39,934 nucleotides of DNA, from NCBI GenBank assembly GCA_009692485.1, contig SHZB01000009.1, positions 1-39,934 of the forward strand, given 5' to 3'. Position numbers and translations under genes: made by a program. Shown one piece after another: positions 15,514 through 24,018 of the stretch (position 1 is the stretch's first letter; each line of letters begins with the position of its first letter). This DNA is from Myxococcales bacterium (lineage in GTDB: Bacteria; Myxococcota_A; Polyangia; Polyangiales; Polyangiaceae). Below the pieces are notes generated by a model, which was not told where the DNA came from, did not search any database, and was given only the letters and a program-made list of their open reading frames with translations.

Positions 15514-17199
15514 GTGCGTGCGAAGGGGGTCTCGCCTGCTACGCTTTGCCGCGTGGTCCCAGGTCCCATCGCCATCGCGCGTCGCGAGCTCACCCCGCTG
15601 TTGCGCTCGGTCGTGAAAGTCTTGTGCGTATCGGATGCGCCGGATTTCGATCAGCCGTGGCAGACGCACGGTCCGTCTTCCGGCTTTGGCTCGGGGTGCA
15701 TCATCGCGACGGCGTCGGGGCCGCGCGTGCTCACGAACGCGCACTGCGTGGCCAATCACGTCTTCGTGGAGTTGAGGCGTTACGGCAATGCCCAGAAGTA
15801 CGTCGCGGAGATCGAGGCGATCGGGCACGCATGCGATCTGGCGCTGCTCAACGTGGAGGACGCTAGCTTCTTCCAGGGCACGACGCCGATCGAGCTGGGG
15901 GAGCTGCCGCGGCTCAGTGAGCGCGTGTCGGTGTGCGGCTACCCGATCGGCGGAGATCGCATCTCGATCACCGAGGGGATCGTGTCGCGTATCGAGCTGG
16001 TGAACTTTGCCCAGAGTTCGCGGAGCCTGCTCGCGGTGCAGATCGATGCCGCGGTGAACGCCGGAAATAGCGGCGGACCGGTGATTCAGGATGGGCGATT
16101 GGTCGGCGTCGCGTTTCAAGCGCTCGATGAAGCCGAGCAGATTGGCTACATGATCGCGATGCCGGTGGTGGAGCATTTCCTGCGCGACGTCGAGCGCGGG
16201 GAGCACGAGGGATTTCCGGACCTCGGGGTGACGACGCAGCCGCTGGAGAGTCGCGCACATCGGATGGCACTCGGGCTGCCGGCATCGCGGCCCGGCGGCA
16301 TCGTCGTGACGCGGGTGGTGCAAGGGGGCTCGGCGGACGGCGTGTTGCTCCCCGACGACGTGCTGCTCGAGGTGGACGGCGTCGAGATCGCGCGGGACGG
16401 GACGGCGCCGTTGCGCGAGGGCGAGATGATCGACTTCAGCCACGTCGTGTCGATGCGGCATGTCGGCGAGCAAATGCCTTTCACGGTTTGGCGCGACGGG
16501 CGGGAACGATCCTGCACGGTGGGGCTCTTGCCGCCGAGGCCGCTCGTCGCCGATCAAGGGGTTGGCACCAGGCCGCGGTATTTCGTGGTCGGCGGGCTCG
16601 TGTTCGTGCCGCTGACGCGCCATTACCTCGAGACCTGGGGGGAGGCGTGGTCGACGGAGGCGCCGCGCGAGCTGGTGCAGCTGAGCGAACACGGCGTGCG
16701 CGCTCACGATCGCGACGAGCCGGTGCTACTGCAAAAGGTGCTCGCGGACCGCGTGAACCAGGGATACCACGACCTCGGCAACGTCCTGATCGTCGAGGCG
16801 GAGGGCGTGCCGGTGAGGTCGCTTCCGCACTTGGTAGAGTTGGTCGAAGCGGCGCGCGGAGAGTTCCTGAGCCTGCGCGCTGCGGACGGTCGCATCATCG
16901 TCATCGATCGGCGTCAGGCGCGCGATCGGCACGAGGCCATCCTGAAAAAATTCGGCGTGCCGTTCGACCGCTCGGACGAGCTGAGAATGGCCGAATTGCG
17001 GAATGCCGAATTGCGGAATGCCGAATTGCGGACGGACGAGCTGAGAATGGCCGAATTGCGGAACGCCGAGCTGAGAATGGCCGAATTGCGGAATGCGGAT
17101 CTGCGGAGGCTGGCGCGGATAGCTCCGCCTGCGGAAATCGTGCCGATCGCGGAGATTTCGCTGCCCGCACTGCTGCGACCGGCGACGGCGACGGGGTGA
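15514..17199 (+). CDS. Deg/HtrA-type serine protease with PDZ domain and repeat tail
   Basis: This S1C-family protease has 561 residues, or 548 from GTG 15553, which better fits the domain start. The triad is visible as His77 (LTNAHCV), Asp108 (HACDLALL) and Ser186 (GNSGGPV). A PDZ domain follows (about 245-345, with GIVVTRVVQGGSADG and GDVLLEVDGVEIA-like text), then a second region like the C-terminal domain of plant Deg9-type proteases. No signal peptide is seen, so it may act in the cytoplasm, which is unusual for HtrA proteins but known for this subgroup. Residues about 490-530 are a run of five-residue units AELRN/AELRM produced by a 15-bp DNA repeat. It is convergent with comF, with stops 25 bp apart. 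Confidence 0.88.
   Translation: MRAKGVSPATLCRVVPGPIAIARRELTPLLRSVVKVLCVSDAPDFDQPWQTHGPSSGFGSGCIIATASGPRVLTNAHCVANHVFVELRRYGNAQKYVAEIEAIGHACDLALLNVEDASFFQGTTPIELGELPRLSERVSVCGYPIGGDRISITEGIVSRIELVNFAQSSRSLLAVQIDAAVNAGNSGGPVIQDGRLVGVAFQALDEAEQIGYMIAMPVVEHFLRDVERGEHEGFPDLGVTTQPLESRAHRMALGLPASRPGGIVVTRVVQGGSADGVLLPDDVLLEVDGVEIARDGTAPLREGEMIDFSHVVSMRHVGEQMPFTVWRDGRERSCTVGLLPPRPLVADQGVGTRPRYFVVGGLVFVPLTRHYLETWGEAWSTEAPRELVQLSEHGVRAHDRDEPVLLQKVLADRVNQGYHDLGNVLIVEAEGVPVRSLPHLVELVEAARGEFLSLRAADGRIIVIDRRQARDRHEAILKKFGVPFDRSDELRMAELRNAELRNAELRTDELRMAELRNAELRMAELRNADLRRLARIAPPAEIVPIAEISLPALLRPATATG
16978..17107. repeat. 15-bp repeat in frame: pentapeptide-like tail
   Basis: Eight 15-bp units, mostly GCCGAATTGCGGAAT with GAGCTGAGAATG variants, encode AELRN, AELRM, TDELR and ADLRR. 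The pattern A-(D/E/N)-L-x-x matches the consensus of pentapeptide-repeat proteins, although the run is too short to form a full quadrilateral helix. The reverse-complement unit (GGCATTCCGCAATTC) resembles the intergenic units at 5035-5099. Confidence 0.9.
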
Positions 17200-17224
17200 G
17201 TCGCGCGGCCCGCGGGGGGCCCGA

Positions 17225-18007
17225 CTATTCGGTGCGTGCGAGGACCAGCGCAGCGACAGAGCGTGCGCGAGCCTGGTAGAGCGCGGCGCCACACGCGCGC
17301 AGGGTTGCGCCCGTCGTGGTCACGTCGTCGATGAGCAGAATGCGCCGACCGGCGAACATGTGGGGGTCCCGAACGGCGAAGGTCGCATGGACATTGTGCT
17401 CCCGTTCGGCGGCGGTGAGCCACGCCTGTGTGCGCGCCGGTCGCCTCCGCGTCAGCGCGCCAGTCACGAGGGCGGCGTCGAGCGCAACGGCTACGGGTTT
17501 GGCGAGCAGCGCGGCCTGATTGAACCCGCGAACGACGAGCCGCGTGGGGTGCAGCGGAACCGGCACGACCGCGTCAGCGACGAGGCCGCTATCGACCGCG
17601 AGGTCGCGGAGGAGCCTGCCGAGTGGAAGCGCGAGATCGCCGCGCGCGCTGTACTTGAAGCGAACGATGGCGTCGGCGAGCGGGCCCCCATAAGCGCCGT
17701 ATGCATGCACGCGCAGGTGAGGGTGCGCTCCGACGCGGCCGCTCGTACCGCCGCCATTCATGTCGCGGGAGCGCGTGAAGTCGGTGAGCGGGCGACCACC
17801 GCGGGGCTCGCGTAGGACCGCGTCGCCGCATGGGGCGCAAAACGCCGCGCGCTCGTGAATCGGTGCGCCGCATGCAGCGCATTCAATGCGCGAGACCAGC
17901 GCGATGGCGGGCCGTACGACAGCGGCAAAGAGCCGACAGACCGCGCCCCACGCGTGGGTCGAGGCCGTGCGCGGTTCGGAGGCTCGTCGAAAGCTGGGCT
18001 CGTGCAT
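17225..18007 (-). CDS. comF: ComF family phosphoribosyltransferase-like protein
   Basis: This 260-residue protein has an N-terminal zinc-ribbon (CAACGAP and FCAPCG, about residues 43-61), the central ComF signature VVPVPLHPTRLVVRGFNQA, and a C-terminal PRPP-loop motif ILLIDDVTTTGAT (about 221-233). In other bacteria ComF/GntX proteins are tied to uptake of single-stranded DNA during transformation, where ComF contacts PriA in Helicobacter-type models. No other competence gene is next to it. The gene is convergent with the protease. Its upstream side carries the 22-bp hairpin array, so its promoter is either inside the array or in the 90 bp between 18008 and 18104. Confidence 0.88.
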   Translation of the reverse strand: MHEPSFRRASEPRTASTHAWGAVCRLFAAVVRPAIALVSRIECAACGAPIHERAAFCAPCGDAVLREPRGGRPLTDFTRSRDMNGGGTSGRVGAHPHLRVHAYGAYGGPLADAIVRFKYSARGDLALPLGRLLRDLAVDSGLVADAVVPVPLHPTRLVVRGFNQAALLAKPVAVALDAALVTGALTRRRPARTQAWLTAAEREHNVHATFAVRDPHMFAGRRILLIDDVTTTGATLRACGAALYQARARSVAALVLARTE

Positions 18008-18104
18008 CGCGCGGCAGTCTCAAGAGAGGTATCGCCATGGCGCGGGCTGAGTTTCTCGTGAGTGCGTGGATCATGAAGGCGCGGCTTGATGCTTGCGCAG
18101 CGTG

Positions 18105-18372
18105 AGCGGGAGGCTTCCGCATGCTGAGCGAGCGGGAGGCTTCCGCATGCTGAGCGGGAGGCTTCCGCATGCTGAGCGGGAGGCTTCCGCATGCTGAGCG
18201 GGAGGCTTCCGCATGCTGAGCGGGACGATTCCGCATGCTGCGCGGGACGATTCCGCATGGTGAGCGGGACGATTCCGCATGGTGAGCGGGACGATTCCGC
18301 ATGGTGCGCGGGAGGACTCCGCATGGTGCGCGGGAGGACTCCGCATGGTGAGCGGCTCGATTCCGCTCGGTG
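18105..18372. repeat. twelve 22-bp hairpin-forming units between divergent genes
   Basis: Twelve units run at exactly 22 bp, with one 4-bp insertion after unit one (18127-18130). Each unit keeps TTCCGCATG or TCCGCATG followed by GCGG. CCGC-N7-GCGG in adjacent units can pair, with extra pairs in several (CTTCCGC with GCGGGAG, one G-U). Units fall in blocks of variants (GGCTTCC 18105-18218, CGATTCC 18219-18306, GGACTCC 18307-18350), showing block-wise amplification. The last unit ends five bases before the GTG start of the GYF_2 gene, so the array lies in the upstream region of both flanking genes. Confidence 0.9.
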
Positions 18373-18376
18373 AACG

Positions 18377-20863
18377 GTGGAGTCGGTAGCAGACAGTCGC
18401 CTGGACGGCGTTCGGTGTACACTCGGCGGCGCGCGCGTGGCATCCCCGGACGAGTGGAGATGGACGGACGACGAGGGCGTCCAACGGCTGCTCGGCGGTG
18501 ACGAGCTGCGAGCCGCATTGCGGAATGGAGGCCTTCGCGGCAGTACGCTCGTGTGGCGTCGCGGCATGCAAAGCTGGGTGGCGGCGGAGACCATTGCCGA
18601 GCTTGGCGCCGTGCCCAGCGATGGCTCGACGACGGTGGCGCGCGAACGTCCGGCGGGCTCACCGGCGAGCTCGGAAGACACGTCAACGGCGTTGCGCAAC
18701 GGCGACGCGGGCGCGCTGGGGACCGCGGCAGACACGAGGTCCGGCTTCAGCGGTTTGCACGCTCCGGGAAGGGCGACGATGCCGACGCCGTCAGTGCCGC
18801 CGGTCGATGAGCGACGGCCGCGCGTGGCGAACATGATCAACATTGCGGCGCTGCGCGGGGAGGTAACTGCCCAACGCAACACGATCGTTGGGCATGCCAC
18901 GACAAGCGGCGAGGGCGAGCACACGCTCACGGGCGTGCGGCGCAACAGCGACGAAGACACGAAGACGAACGCGCTCGGTGACATCCGGGCATCGTCGACT
19001 GGGCCAGCTCCGACCGCGTCACGGTCTGCAACGACGACGGCGCTTGGCTCGGCCGCGGCGCAGTCTGCAACGACGACGGCGCTTGGCTCGGCCGCGGCGC
19101 AGGACGCACCCCCGCCATCGCGCGGGACGGGGCGACCGCCGCCGGTGGCACGAAGCCGTCGCGCCGTCGCGGTGGCGCGTGACCCGGCGACGCTGGTTTC
19201 GCCAGAAAATGCGGCAAATGGCGAGAACTCGGTGATACCGGCGGTTGCCGTGCGGCTTGCTCGCACCAGCGCAAGAACGACGCAAGCGCGCGACGGTGAG
19301 GCGCATGCACTCGTGCGCCCGGGCACCGCGACACACACGAGCGAGGGAGCGCCTCCACCGGCGCGTGACGCCATCCGACCAGACTTTGGGATCGCGTCGA
19401 TGGACGCCGCGCCCGGGCCGGCGGCGCCGCCACAAAACACTGCGGTCTGGCACGACCCACCACGAGGTGAGCCTGAGCTTGGCGGCGCTCGAACGGAGCC
19501 GGACCCCGCCATGCATCATGCGACCGAGCCACGCCGCGGCGAAGTGCCGTCGACAGCTCGGCTGCCGCAGTGGCCCCCGAGCCAGCACATCGTCGCTCAC
19601 GCACCGGCATTTTCGCACGAGTCGTGGATGCCGGCAGTTGCCGCTCGTAAATCCCAGGCGCTTGTGTCGGTAGGCGCGCTCGTCGCGGCGCTTCGCCAGT
19701 ACTCCGCGGCGGTTCCGCGTGCGTGGCTCGCCGGGGCTCTCGGGGCGCTCGCTGTTGCGCTGGTGCTCGCGTTCGTCGCCGGGCGAGTCTCGGGCGGCAG
19801 CGCGCCACAGGTAGGACGGGCCCGAGCCGGGTTGGCCTCGGTGCCTCTCTTCGTCGGCGCCAACTCGCGGGTGCCGACGCCGCGTCCGTGCCTGATGTTG
19901 CGAGCCCCGGCGGGATGGGCTCCGTTGGCGGATCGCCGCGTGCCGGCACAGCTTCTTGCGACAAGCGACGGGAAGATCGCGATCGGATTTGCGAGTGGCC
20001 CGAACGAAGCGCGCGGGCTTGTGTTGGATCCAAGGTCGGGCGAGGTCTTGCGACGCTTCGAGCCGCCGAGCACCGGCGGGAAAGTGAGCCGCGTCGTGCC
20101 CGTGCCTGGTGAAGATGGCCCGAACTTCGTCGTGCTCACGGGCGAGGACGGGGGCATGACGGGCGCGGCTCGCCTCGGCGCAGCACGGCAACTGATGGTT
20201 GGCATGGCGGGCGAAGGGCTCGCCGCCGTCGACGGAACCGATGCGACGAAGCCGTTGTGGCCCGTGCCGAATGGCGGCGCGACGAAACTTCAACTCGCGG
20301 CGTTCGGGCCCGATGCGCGCGATGGCTACGGCGTCACGTATCTCGTCGGCAATGAGGTCCACTACGGCGCGGTGCGTGGTGACGGCACGATCACGAACGC
20401 GGGTGCGGCAATCGCTGCGTCCGGAGGCAAGGTCGGCCGTCCCATGCTCGCGACGGACGGGCGTGATGTGTCCGTCGTGTACGCCGAAGTGCCAAGCGAG
20501 GGCGAGCGCGCTGTCCTGCGGTGGGCGCGCGGCCCGGTCGGAAAGCCCTTGCTCGATGCGGGGGTCGTAGAGCTTCCGGTGGGCGGGCCGGGCGGCGACG
20601 CGATCGCACCGGACATCGCCGCCTTGAGCGGTGGTCGCTGGCTCTTGTTCTGGACCGAAGGCAAAGCCGGCGATCGCGTCCTCCGCGCGCAGACATTCGA
20701 TCGCCGGGGCGCACGAATTGGCGATGCGCTGCGCGTGTCGCCCGCGACTGGGAACTTCGGTCAGGGTACGCTGGCGGTGGTCGGTGAGACGGCGGCGGTC
20801 GCCTTCTTGCTGAGCAAGGGTCAGGCCTACGAGCTATGGGGAACGGTCTTGCAGTGTCAATGA
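18377..20863 (+). CDS. GYF_2-domain membrane protein
   Basis: This 828-residue protein has an N-terminal GYF_2 (DUF4339-like) module with the pattern W...L...G.L.GSTLVWRRGMQSW (residues about 18-70). A long disordered Ala/Thr/Arg-rich region follows (about 75-440) and includes a duplicated SATTTALGSAAAQ (19021-19100). One transmembrane helix (WLAGALGALAVALVLAFVAG, about 449-468) precedes a C-terminal extracytoplasmic domain of about 340 residues. That domain has repeated short strands (LATSDGKIAIGFASGPNEA, VLTGEDGGMTGA, WLLFWTEG) suggestive of a beta-propeller. GYF_2 modules bind proline-rich partners or sit in bacterial signalling proteins. GTG 18377 is the first usable start and no clear Shine-Dalgarno sequence precedes it. 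The stop overlaps the next start (ATGA). Confidence 0.75.
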   Translation: MESVADSRLDGVRCTLGGARVASPDEWRWTDDEGVQRLLGGDELRAALRNGGLRGSTLVWRRGMQSWVAAETIAELGAVPSDGSTTVARERPAGSPASSEDTSTALRNGDAGALGTAADTRSGFSGLHAPGRATMPTPSVPPVDERRPRVANMINIAALRGEVTAQRNTIVGHATTSGEGEHTLTGVRRNSDEDTKTNALGDIRASSTGPAPTASRSATTTALGSAAAQSATTTALGSAAAQDAPPPSRGTGRPPPVARSRRAVAVARDPATLVSPENAANGENSVIPAVAVRLARTSARTTQARDGEAHALVRPGTATHTSEGAPPPARDAIRPDFGIASMDAAPGPAAPPQNTAVWHDPPRGEPELGGARTEPDPAMHHATEPRRGEVPSTARLPQWPPSQHIVAHAPAFSHESWMPAVAARKSQALVSVGALVAALRQYSAAVPRAWLAGALGALAVALVLAFVAGRVSGGSAPQVGRARAGLASVPLFVGANSRVPTPRPCLMLRAPAGWAPLADRRVPAQLLATSDGKIAIGFASGPNEARGLVLDPRSGEVLRRFEPPSTGGKVSRVVPVPGEDGPNFVVLTGEDGGMTGAARLGAARQLMVGMAGEGLAAVDGTDATKPLWPVPNGGATKLQLAAFGPDARDGYGVTYLVGNEVHYGAVRGDGTITNAGAAIAASGGKVGRPMLATDGRDVSVVYAEVPSEGERAVLRWARGPVGKPLLDAGVVELPVGGPGGDAIAPDIAALSGGRWLLFWTEGKAGDRVLRAQTFDRRGARIGDALRVSPATGNFGQGTLAVVGETAAVAFLLSKGQAYELWGTVLQCQ
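19018..19101. repeat. 39-bp in-frame direct duplication
   Basis: Two nearly identical 39-bp copies encode SATTTALGSAAAQ twice in the disordered linker of the GYF_2 protein. Confidence 0.85.
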
Positions 20864-21678
20864 GGGCGAGCTTCGCGCTGCTGGGCTTTGCGCTGCTGAG
20901 CTTCGCCTTTGGCTGTGTGCCGCACGGGCCTTCGAGGCTCGAGCAAGGGCTGCCGATCGACACGGGCCGTCGTCGCTTCGACACGTACTTCGCAGACGTG
21001 GCAGAGCTGCGTGAAAAAGTGAGCGGGCTTGATGCGGACAATTTTCCGGTCCGCCAGCCGCTCGTCGAAGAAGTGGGCGTCGATGTCGATGCTCCGCTCC
21101 ATGTGGTGTTCGCAGCGACGCGGGCGCGCGCGGAAAAAATGAAGGGCTTCGGCGTGCTCATGGACCTGCGGCTGACTCCAAATCCGATCGTGATCGCGCA
21201 AAGCGGCTCGCTCACGCCCGACGACAAAGAAGACACGTTGCTCAAGGCGATCCAGGAGTCGGCCGTGCGCGGGATGAGCACGTATCGGGAATACCAACAG
21301 CTCGCCGCCGTCGCCGAGCAGCTCGATGCGCAACGCAGCGAAGTCGCAGAAGACATCAATCGCCTGCCGCCAAACTTCTCGCACACCGAGCTGGTCGAGA
21401 CAGAGTTGGTGGCGGCCGGTCGCGTGCTCGAAGGCGTCAACCGCAGGCTCGCCCAGGAGACGCGCTCTTTGGCACTCTTTCTCGTGGGGCTCTCCGAGGC
21501 GGTCGCGACCGGAGGGGCAGAGCTCCGCGACACGAGCTGCACCGAAGCCCTCGCGCAGTACAAGCCCAAGCGCGGATTCGGCAGGCGTCCGCGAGCGGCG
21601 CCTCCACGGGCGAGCGGCGCAAAGGCAGGCCCGGCGCCGGCACCACGACCGGCGGCAGGTGGCGACTTCGACATGTGA
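20860..21678 (+). CDS. lipoprotein coupled to the GYF_2 gene
   Basis: This 272-residue protein starts MRASFALLGFALLSFAFGC with lipobox AFGC. ATG 20860 overlaps the TGA of the preceding gene (ATGA), which argues for coupling; an in-frame upstream start at 20836 would lengthen the signal peptide. The mature part is helical and charged (VAELREKVSGLD, LAAVAEQLDAQRSEVAEDIN, RVLEGVNRRLAQETRSL), possibly coiled coil. The tail is rich in Pro, Ala and basic residues (about 235-265). No domain is recognised. It is probably a periplasmic partner of the GYF_2 protein. Confidence 0.75.
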   Translation: MRASFALLGFALLSFAFGCVPHGPSRLEQGLPIDTGRRRFDTYFADVAELREKVSGLDADNFPVRQPLVEEVGVDVDAPLHVVFAATRARAEKMKGFGVLMDLRLTPNPIVIAQSGSLTPDDKEDTLLKAIQESAVRGMSTYREYQQLAAVAEQLDAQRSEVAEDINRLPPNFSHTELVETELVAAGRVLEGVNRRLAQETRSLALFLVGLSEAVATGGAELRDTSCTEALAQYKPKRGFGRRPRAAPPRASGAKAGPAPAPRPAAGGDFDM

Positions 21679-21739
21679 GGGGTGCGCTCGGCCGCTGCAT
21701 TCCGTTGGAGCGGATTGCGCGCTGTACTAGCAAGGCGCC

Positions 21740-23305
21740 ATGACGCGGGGAGCTCGGGTCGGGGCGGCGGCCGCATGCTGGGCTGTCGCGTTCGTGTCGT
21801 GGGACGCACGCGCCGAGCTTGCGCCGAGCACACCCGGCGACGGCGCTGCCGGTAGCATCGCGACCGAAGCGGCACGCGGCGCGGAGCCCGGCGTGCAAAC
21901 GGAGCAGGCGTTCGATGTCGGCGACTGGGAAATCGCGCCGCACGGCGAGCTCCGCGTGCGCGCGGAATACAGCCGCAATCCGGTCGCGATCGGCGGCGAC
22001 TCCTTCGAGTGGTCCGCTGTTCAAGGCGACGGCTACACGTCCGCGGCTCCCGCCGTGCTCGCGCGTGGCGATGCGGTGTCCAACCTGTGGGTCGCGTCGC
22101 AGCGTGTGCGAGTTGGCGCGCGGATCGCACATGGCACGGTCGCCGCCGTCGTCACGGTGCAGGACGCGCGCGTCCTCGGTTGGCTGCCCGGTTCCGCACC
22201 GGACGAGCCGCGCCCCGGGAGCGGGATCTTCGAGCCGTATCGCGCTTACGTCGAGCTGACGGACGATGAAGAAGCTCCCTTCGTCGTCGCACGCATCGGC
22301 CGGCAGCCAATCGTTTGGGGCGAAGGCCGGCTCTTGGGCGACAGAGACTGGGACCCGCGCGGCGCTGCTCTCGACGCCGCCCGCATACGCTTCTTCCTCG
22401 GTGACCAGCTCGCGGAAATCGAGCTCTTCGCAGCGATGCTGGCGATGCCGGGGCCCGTGCCCTACCCGCACGCCGACACCGCAACAGAGCCCGACGGCGC
22501 GAACCCGGATGACAGCCCGACTGGGGCCGCAAACTCCCGCGAGGGCGGCGGTGCCCAGCTCGTCGGGCTCGCCAATCGCTGGGAATTCTCGCCTCTTTTC
22601 AAGATCGAGCTCGCCGCTCTCGCACGACTCGCGCGCGAACCACTGCCACGCGGGCTGGTTCGCGGCGACACTTACACTGTTGATCTACGCGCCTTGGGAA
22701 CTTCGCGCGGCTTCAGCTACGCGGTCGAAGCGGCGCTCCAGGCCGGGCGCGTTGCGAACTTCGGGAGGAACCGCGAGCTCTTGGCCGGCGCGGGCGCGGC
22801 ACGGCTCGACTGGCAGACCGCGCTACCGCTTGCCATGCGCTTCGGGGCACAGCTGAGCTACGCGAGCGGCGACGATTCCGGCGGCGCGGGCGAGAGGCTC
22901 CAGCGCTTCGACCCGATCCTGCCGAACGTGCGCGAGCATCACGGAATGCTGGACCTGGTCGGGTGGTCGAACGCGTTCAACGCCGGCGGCGAGATCGGAC
23001 TCACGCCCGCGCGTGGGCTCGGGGTCGCCGTTCGCTATGCGTTGCTCGGGCTCGCGGAGCCAAACGATCGCTGGAGCTCAGGAGGGCTCGCGCCGATCGG
23101 TGTCGCGCCGTTGAACGCATCGCGCATCCTCGGCAACGAGGTCGATCTTCGCGTCGCGTACGAACCTTGGGACGGCGTGGGATTCAGCACGGGCTATGGC
23201 GTCCTGGTGACCGGCGATGGCGCGCGCGCGGTCCTCGACACGGCCGGCCGCGGGTCACCGAGGCTCTTGCACTTCGCTTACGTCCAAACGGCCATCCGAC
23301 GATAG
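21740..23305 (+). CDS. outer-membrane beta-barrel, alginate-export type
   Basis: This 521-residue protein has a Sec signal peptide (TRGARVGAAAACWAVAFVSW, cleavage near ARA). The rest reads as alternating amphipathic strands ending in an aromatic/charged C-terminus (FAYVQTAIRR). The segment ARIGRQPIVWGEGRLLGDRD followed by DPRGAALDAARIRF is the hallmark of the alginate_exp (AlgE-like) barrel family. Such barrels pass anionic polysaccharide or small molecules through the outer membrane. No alginate biosynthesis gene is nearby, so the cargo is unknown. It lies 61 bp after the lipoprotein gene on the same strand and probably belongs to the same transcription unit. Confidence 0.8.
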   Translation: MTRGARVGAAAACWAVAFVSWDARAELAPSTPGDGAAGSIATEAARGAEPGVQTEQAFDVGDWEIAPHGELRVRAEYSRNPVAIGGDSFEWSAVQGDGYTSAAPAVLARGDAVSNLWVASQRVRVGARIAHGTVAAVVTVQDARVLGWLPGSAPDEPRPGSGIFEPYRAYVELTDDEEAPFVVARIGRQPIVWGEGRLLGDRDWDPRGAALDAARIRFFLGDQLAEIELFAAMLAMPGPVPYPHADTATEPDGANPDDSPTGAANSREGGGAQLVGLANRWEFSPLFKIELAALARLAREPLPRGLVRGDTYTVDLRALGTSRGFSYAVEAALQAGRVANFGRNRELLAGAGAARLDWQTALPLAMRFGAQLSYASGDDSGGAGERLQRFDPILPNVREHHGMLDLVGWSNAFNAGGEIGLTPARGLGVAVRYALLGLAEPNDRWSSGGLAPIGVAPLNASRILGNEVDLRVAYEPWDGVGFSTGYGVLVTGDGARAVLDTAGRGSPRLLHFAYVQTAIRR

Positions 23306-23319
23306 ACGCGCGTCGCTGT

Positions 23320-23371
23320 CGCAGCCTTCGGCGCTGCGAGCCTCACGCACGACGCAGCCTTCGGCGCTGCG
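23320..23371. terminator. twin hairpins between convergent genes
   Basis: Two copies of CGCAGCCTTCGGCGCTGCG (23320-23338 and 23353-23371, period 33) can each form a six-bp stem CGCAGC/GCTGCG. They lie between the stops of the barrel gene (23305) and the TPR lipoprotein (23399), are nearly symmetric, and could terminate transcription from both sides, although no T tract follows. Confidence 0.5.
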
Positions 23372-23398
23372 GTGGCAATGCACGAAACAGCGTGTTCG

Positions 23399-23917
23399 TC
23401 AATCGGAATCGCCGATGGCTGCTTCATCGCCCGCGCCGTTCGAGCGGGTGGCTTTCTGTGCTGCGCCGGCCTTCGCGCACGCGCTTGCCTCGCAAAACTC
23501 TCCGCGTTTGCAGTCCTCGTCGCGCTTGCAAGCGGCGGGTTGTTCGAGCGCGCTCTCGCCGCCCCACCACGCGACGTTGAGCTGGCTCATGAGGTCCACG
23601 GCGCGGAGCTTCTCGTCCGGCTTGAGCGAGCCCTGCGCAGCTTTCTCGCGGGCAAGGGCGACGGCGAGCCAATGGCGCGCGTGACGCTTGTGGCCAAGTC
23701 GGTAGTGGCTCATCCCCTGCACGTACGCGAACTGTGCGCGCTCCGCTTCGGAGAGCGAGTCGATGTCGTGATTGAGGACATCCAGCAGCGCGATCGCGTG
23801 CCCGTATTCGTTTTTTTCGTAGCGCGCTCGGGCCCGGTCGAGGTCGTCTCGGTACGTGGCGCAGGACGTCACCGCGAGCCAGCCCGCAGCCGCCATGAGT
23901 CTTGCTTGGCGCACCAT
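23399..23917 (-). CDS. TPR-like lipoprotein
   Basis: This 172-residue protein starts MVRQARLMAAAGWLAVTSC (lipobox AVTSC). The mature part has paired helices of TPR style (RARARYEKNEYGHAIALLDVL and FAYVQGMSHYRLGHKRHARH) up to about residue 95. A short Cys-rich segment (CKRDEDCKRGEFCEASAC, about 130-147) and an acidic end follow. It resembles small outer-membrane lipoproteins that scaffold envelope complexes in myxobacteria, but its partner is unknown. It is convergent with the beta-barrel gene across the twin hairpins. Confidence 0.75.
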   Translation of the reverse strand: MVRQARLMAAAGWLAVTSCATYRDDLDRARARYEKNEYGHAIALLDVLNHDIDSLSEAERAQFAYVQGMSHYRLGHKRHARHWLAVALAREKAAQGSLKPDEKLRAVDLMSQLNVAWWGGESALEQPAACKRDEDCKRGEFCEASACAKAGAAQKATRSNGAGDEAAIGDSD

Positions 23918-24018
23918 GGCGCGAAGCTACCCACGGGCTTCGCGAAGGATCAAGTGGCGTGCCGACGCCGAGGTCGAACCGCCGCAGTCCTGCACCGGCG
24001 GAGCGCGCTTCGTGACGC

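Noticed and set aside
15478-16707. 409-codon minus-strand open frame
   Set aside because: It is antisense to the Deg-type protease whose catalytic triad is complete.
18105-18372. CRISPR-like or coding interpretation of the 22-bp array
   Set aside because: There are no spacers, and the open frames through it are repetitive Arg/Ser/His-rich products of the repeat with no start context.
17758-19512. 584-codon minus-strand open frame across the hairpin array
   Set aside because: It runs through repeats and antisense to the GYF_2 gene; composition is Arg/Ser/Pro-rich with no family motif.
19019-20362. 447-codon minus-strand open frame
   Set aside because: It is antisense to the GYF_2 protein and has an Arg-rich shadow composition.
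20391-22130. 579-codon minus-strand open frame
   Set aside because: It is antisense to the GYF_2 gene, the coupled lipoprotein and the beta-barrel gene, all of which have signal peptides and family features.
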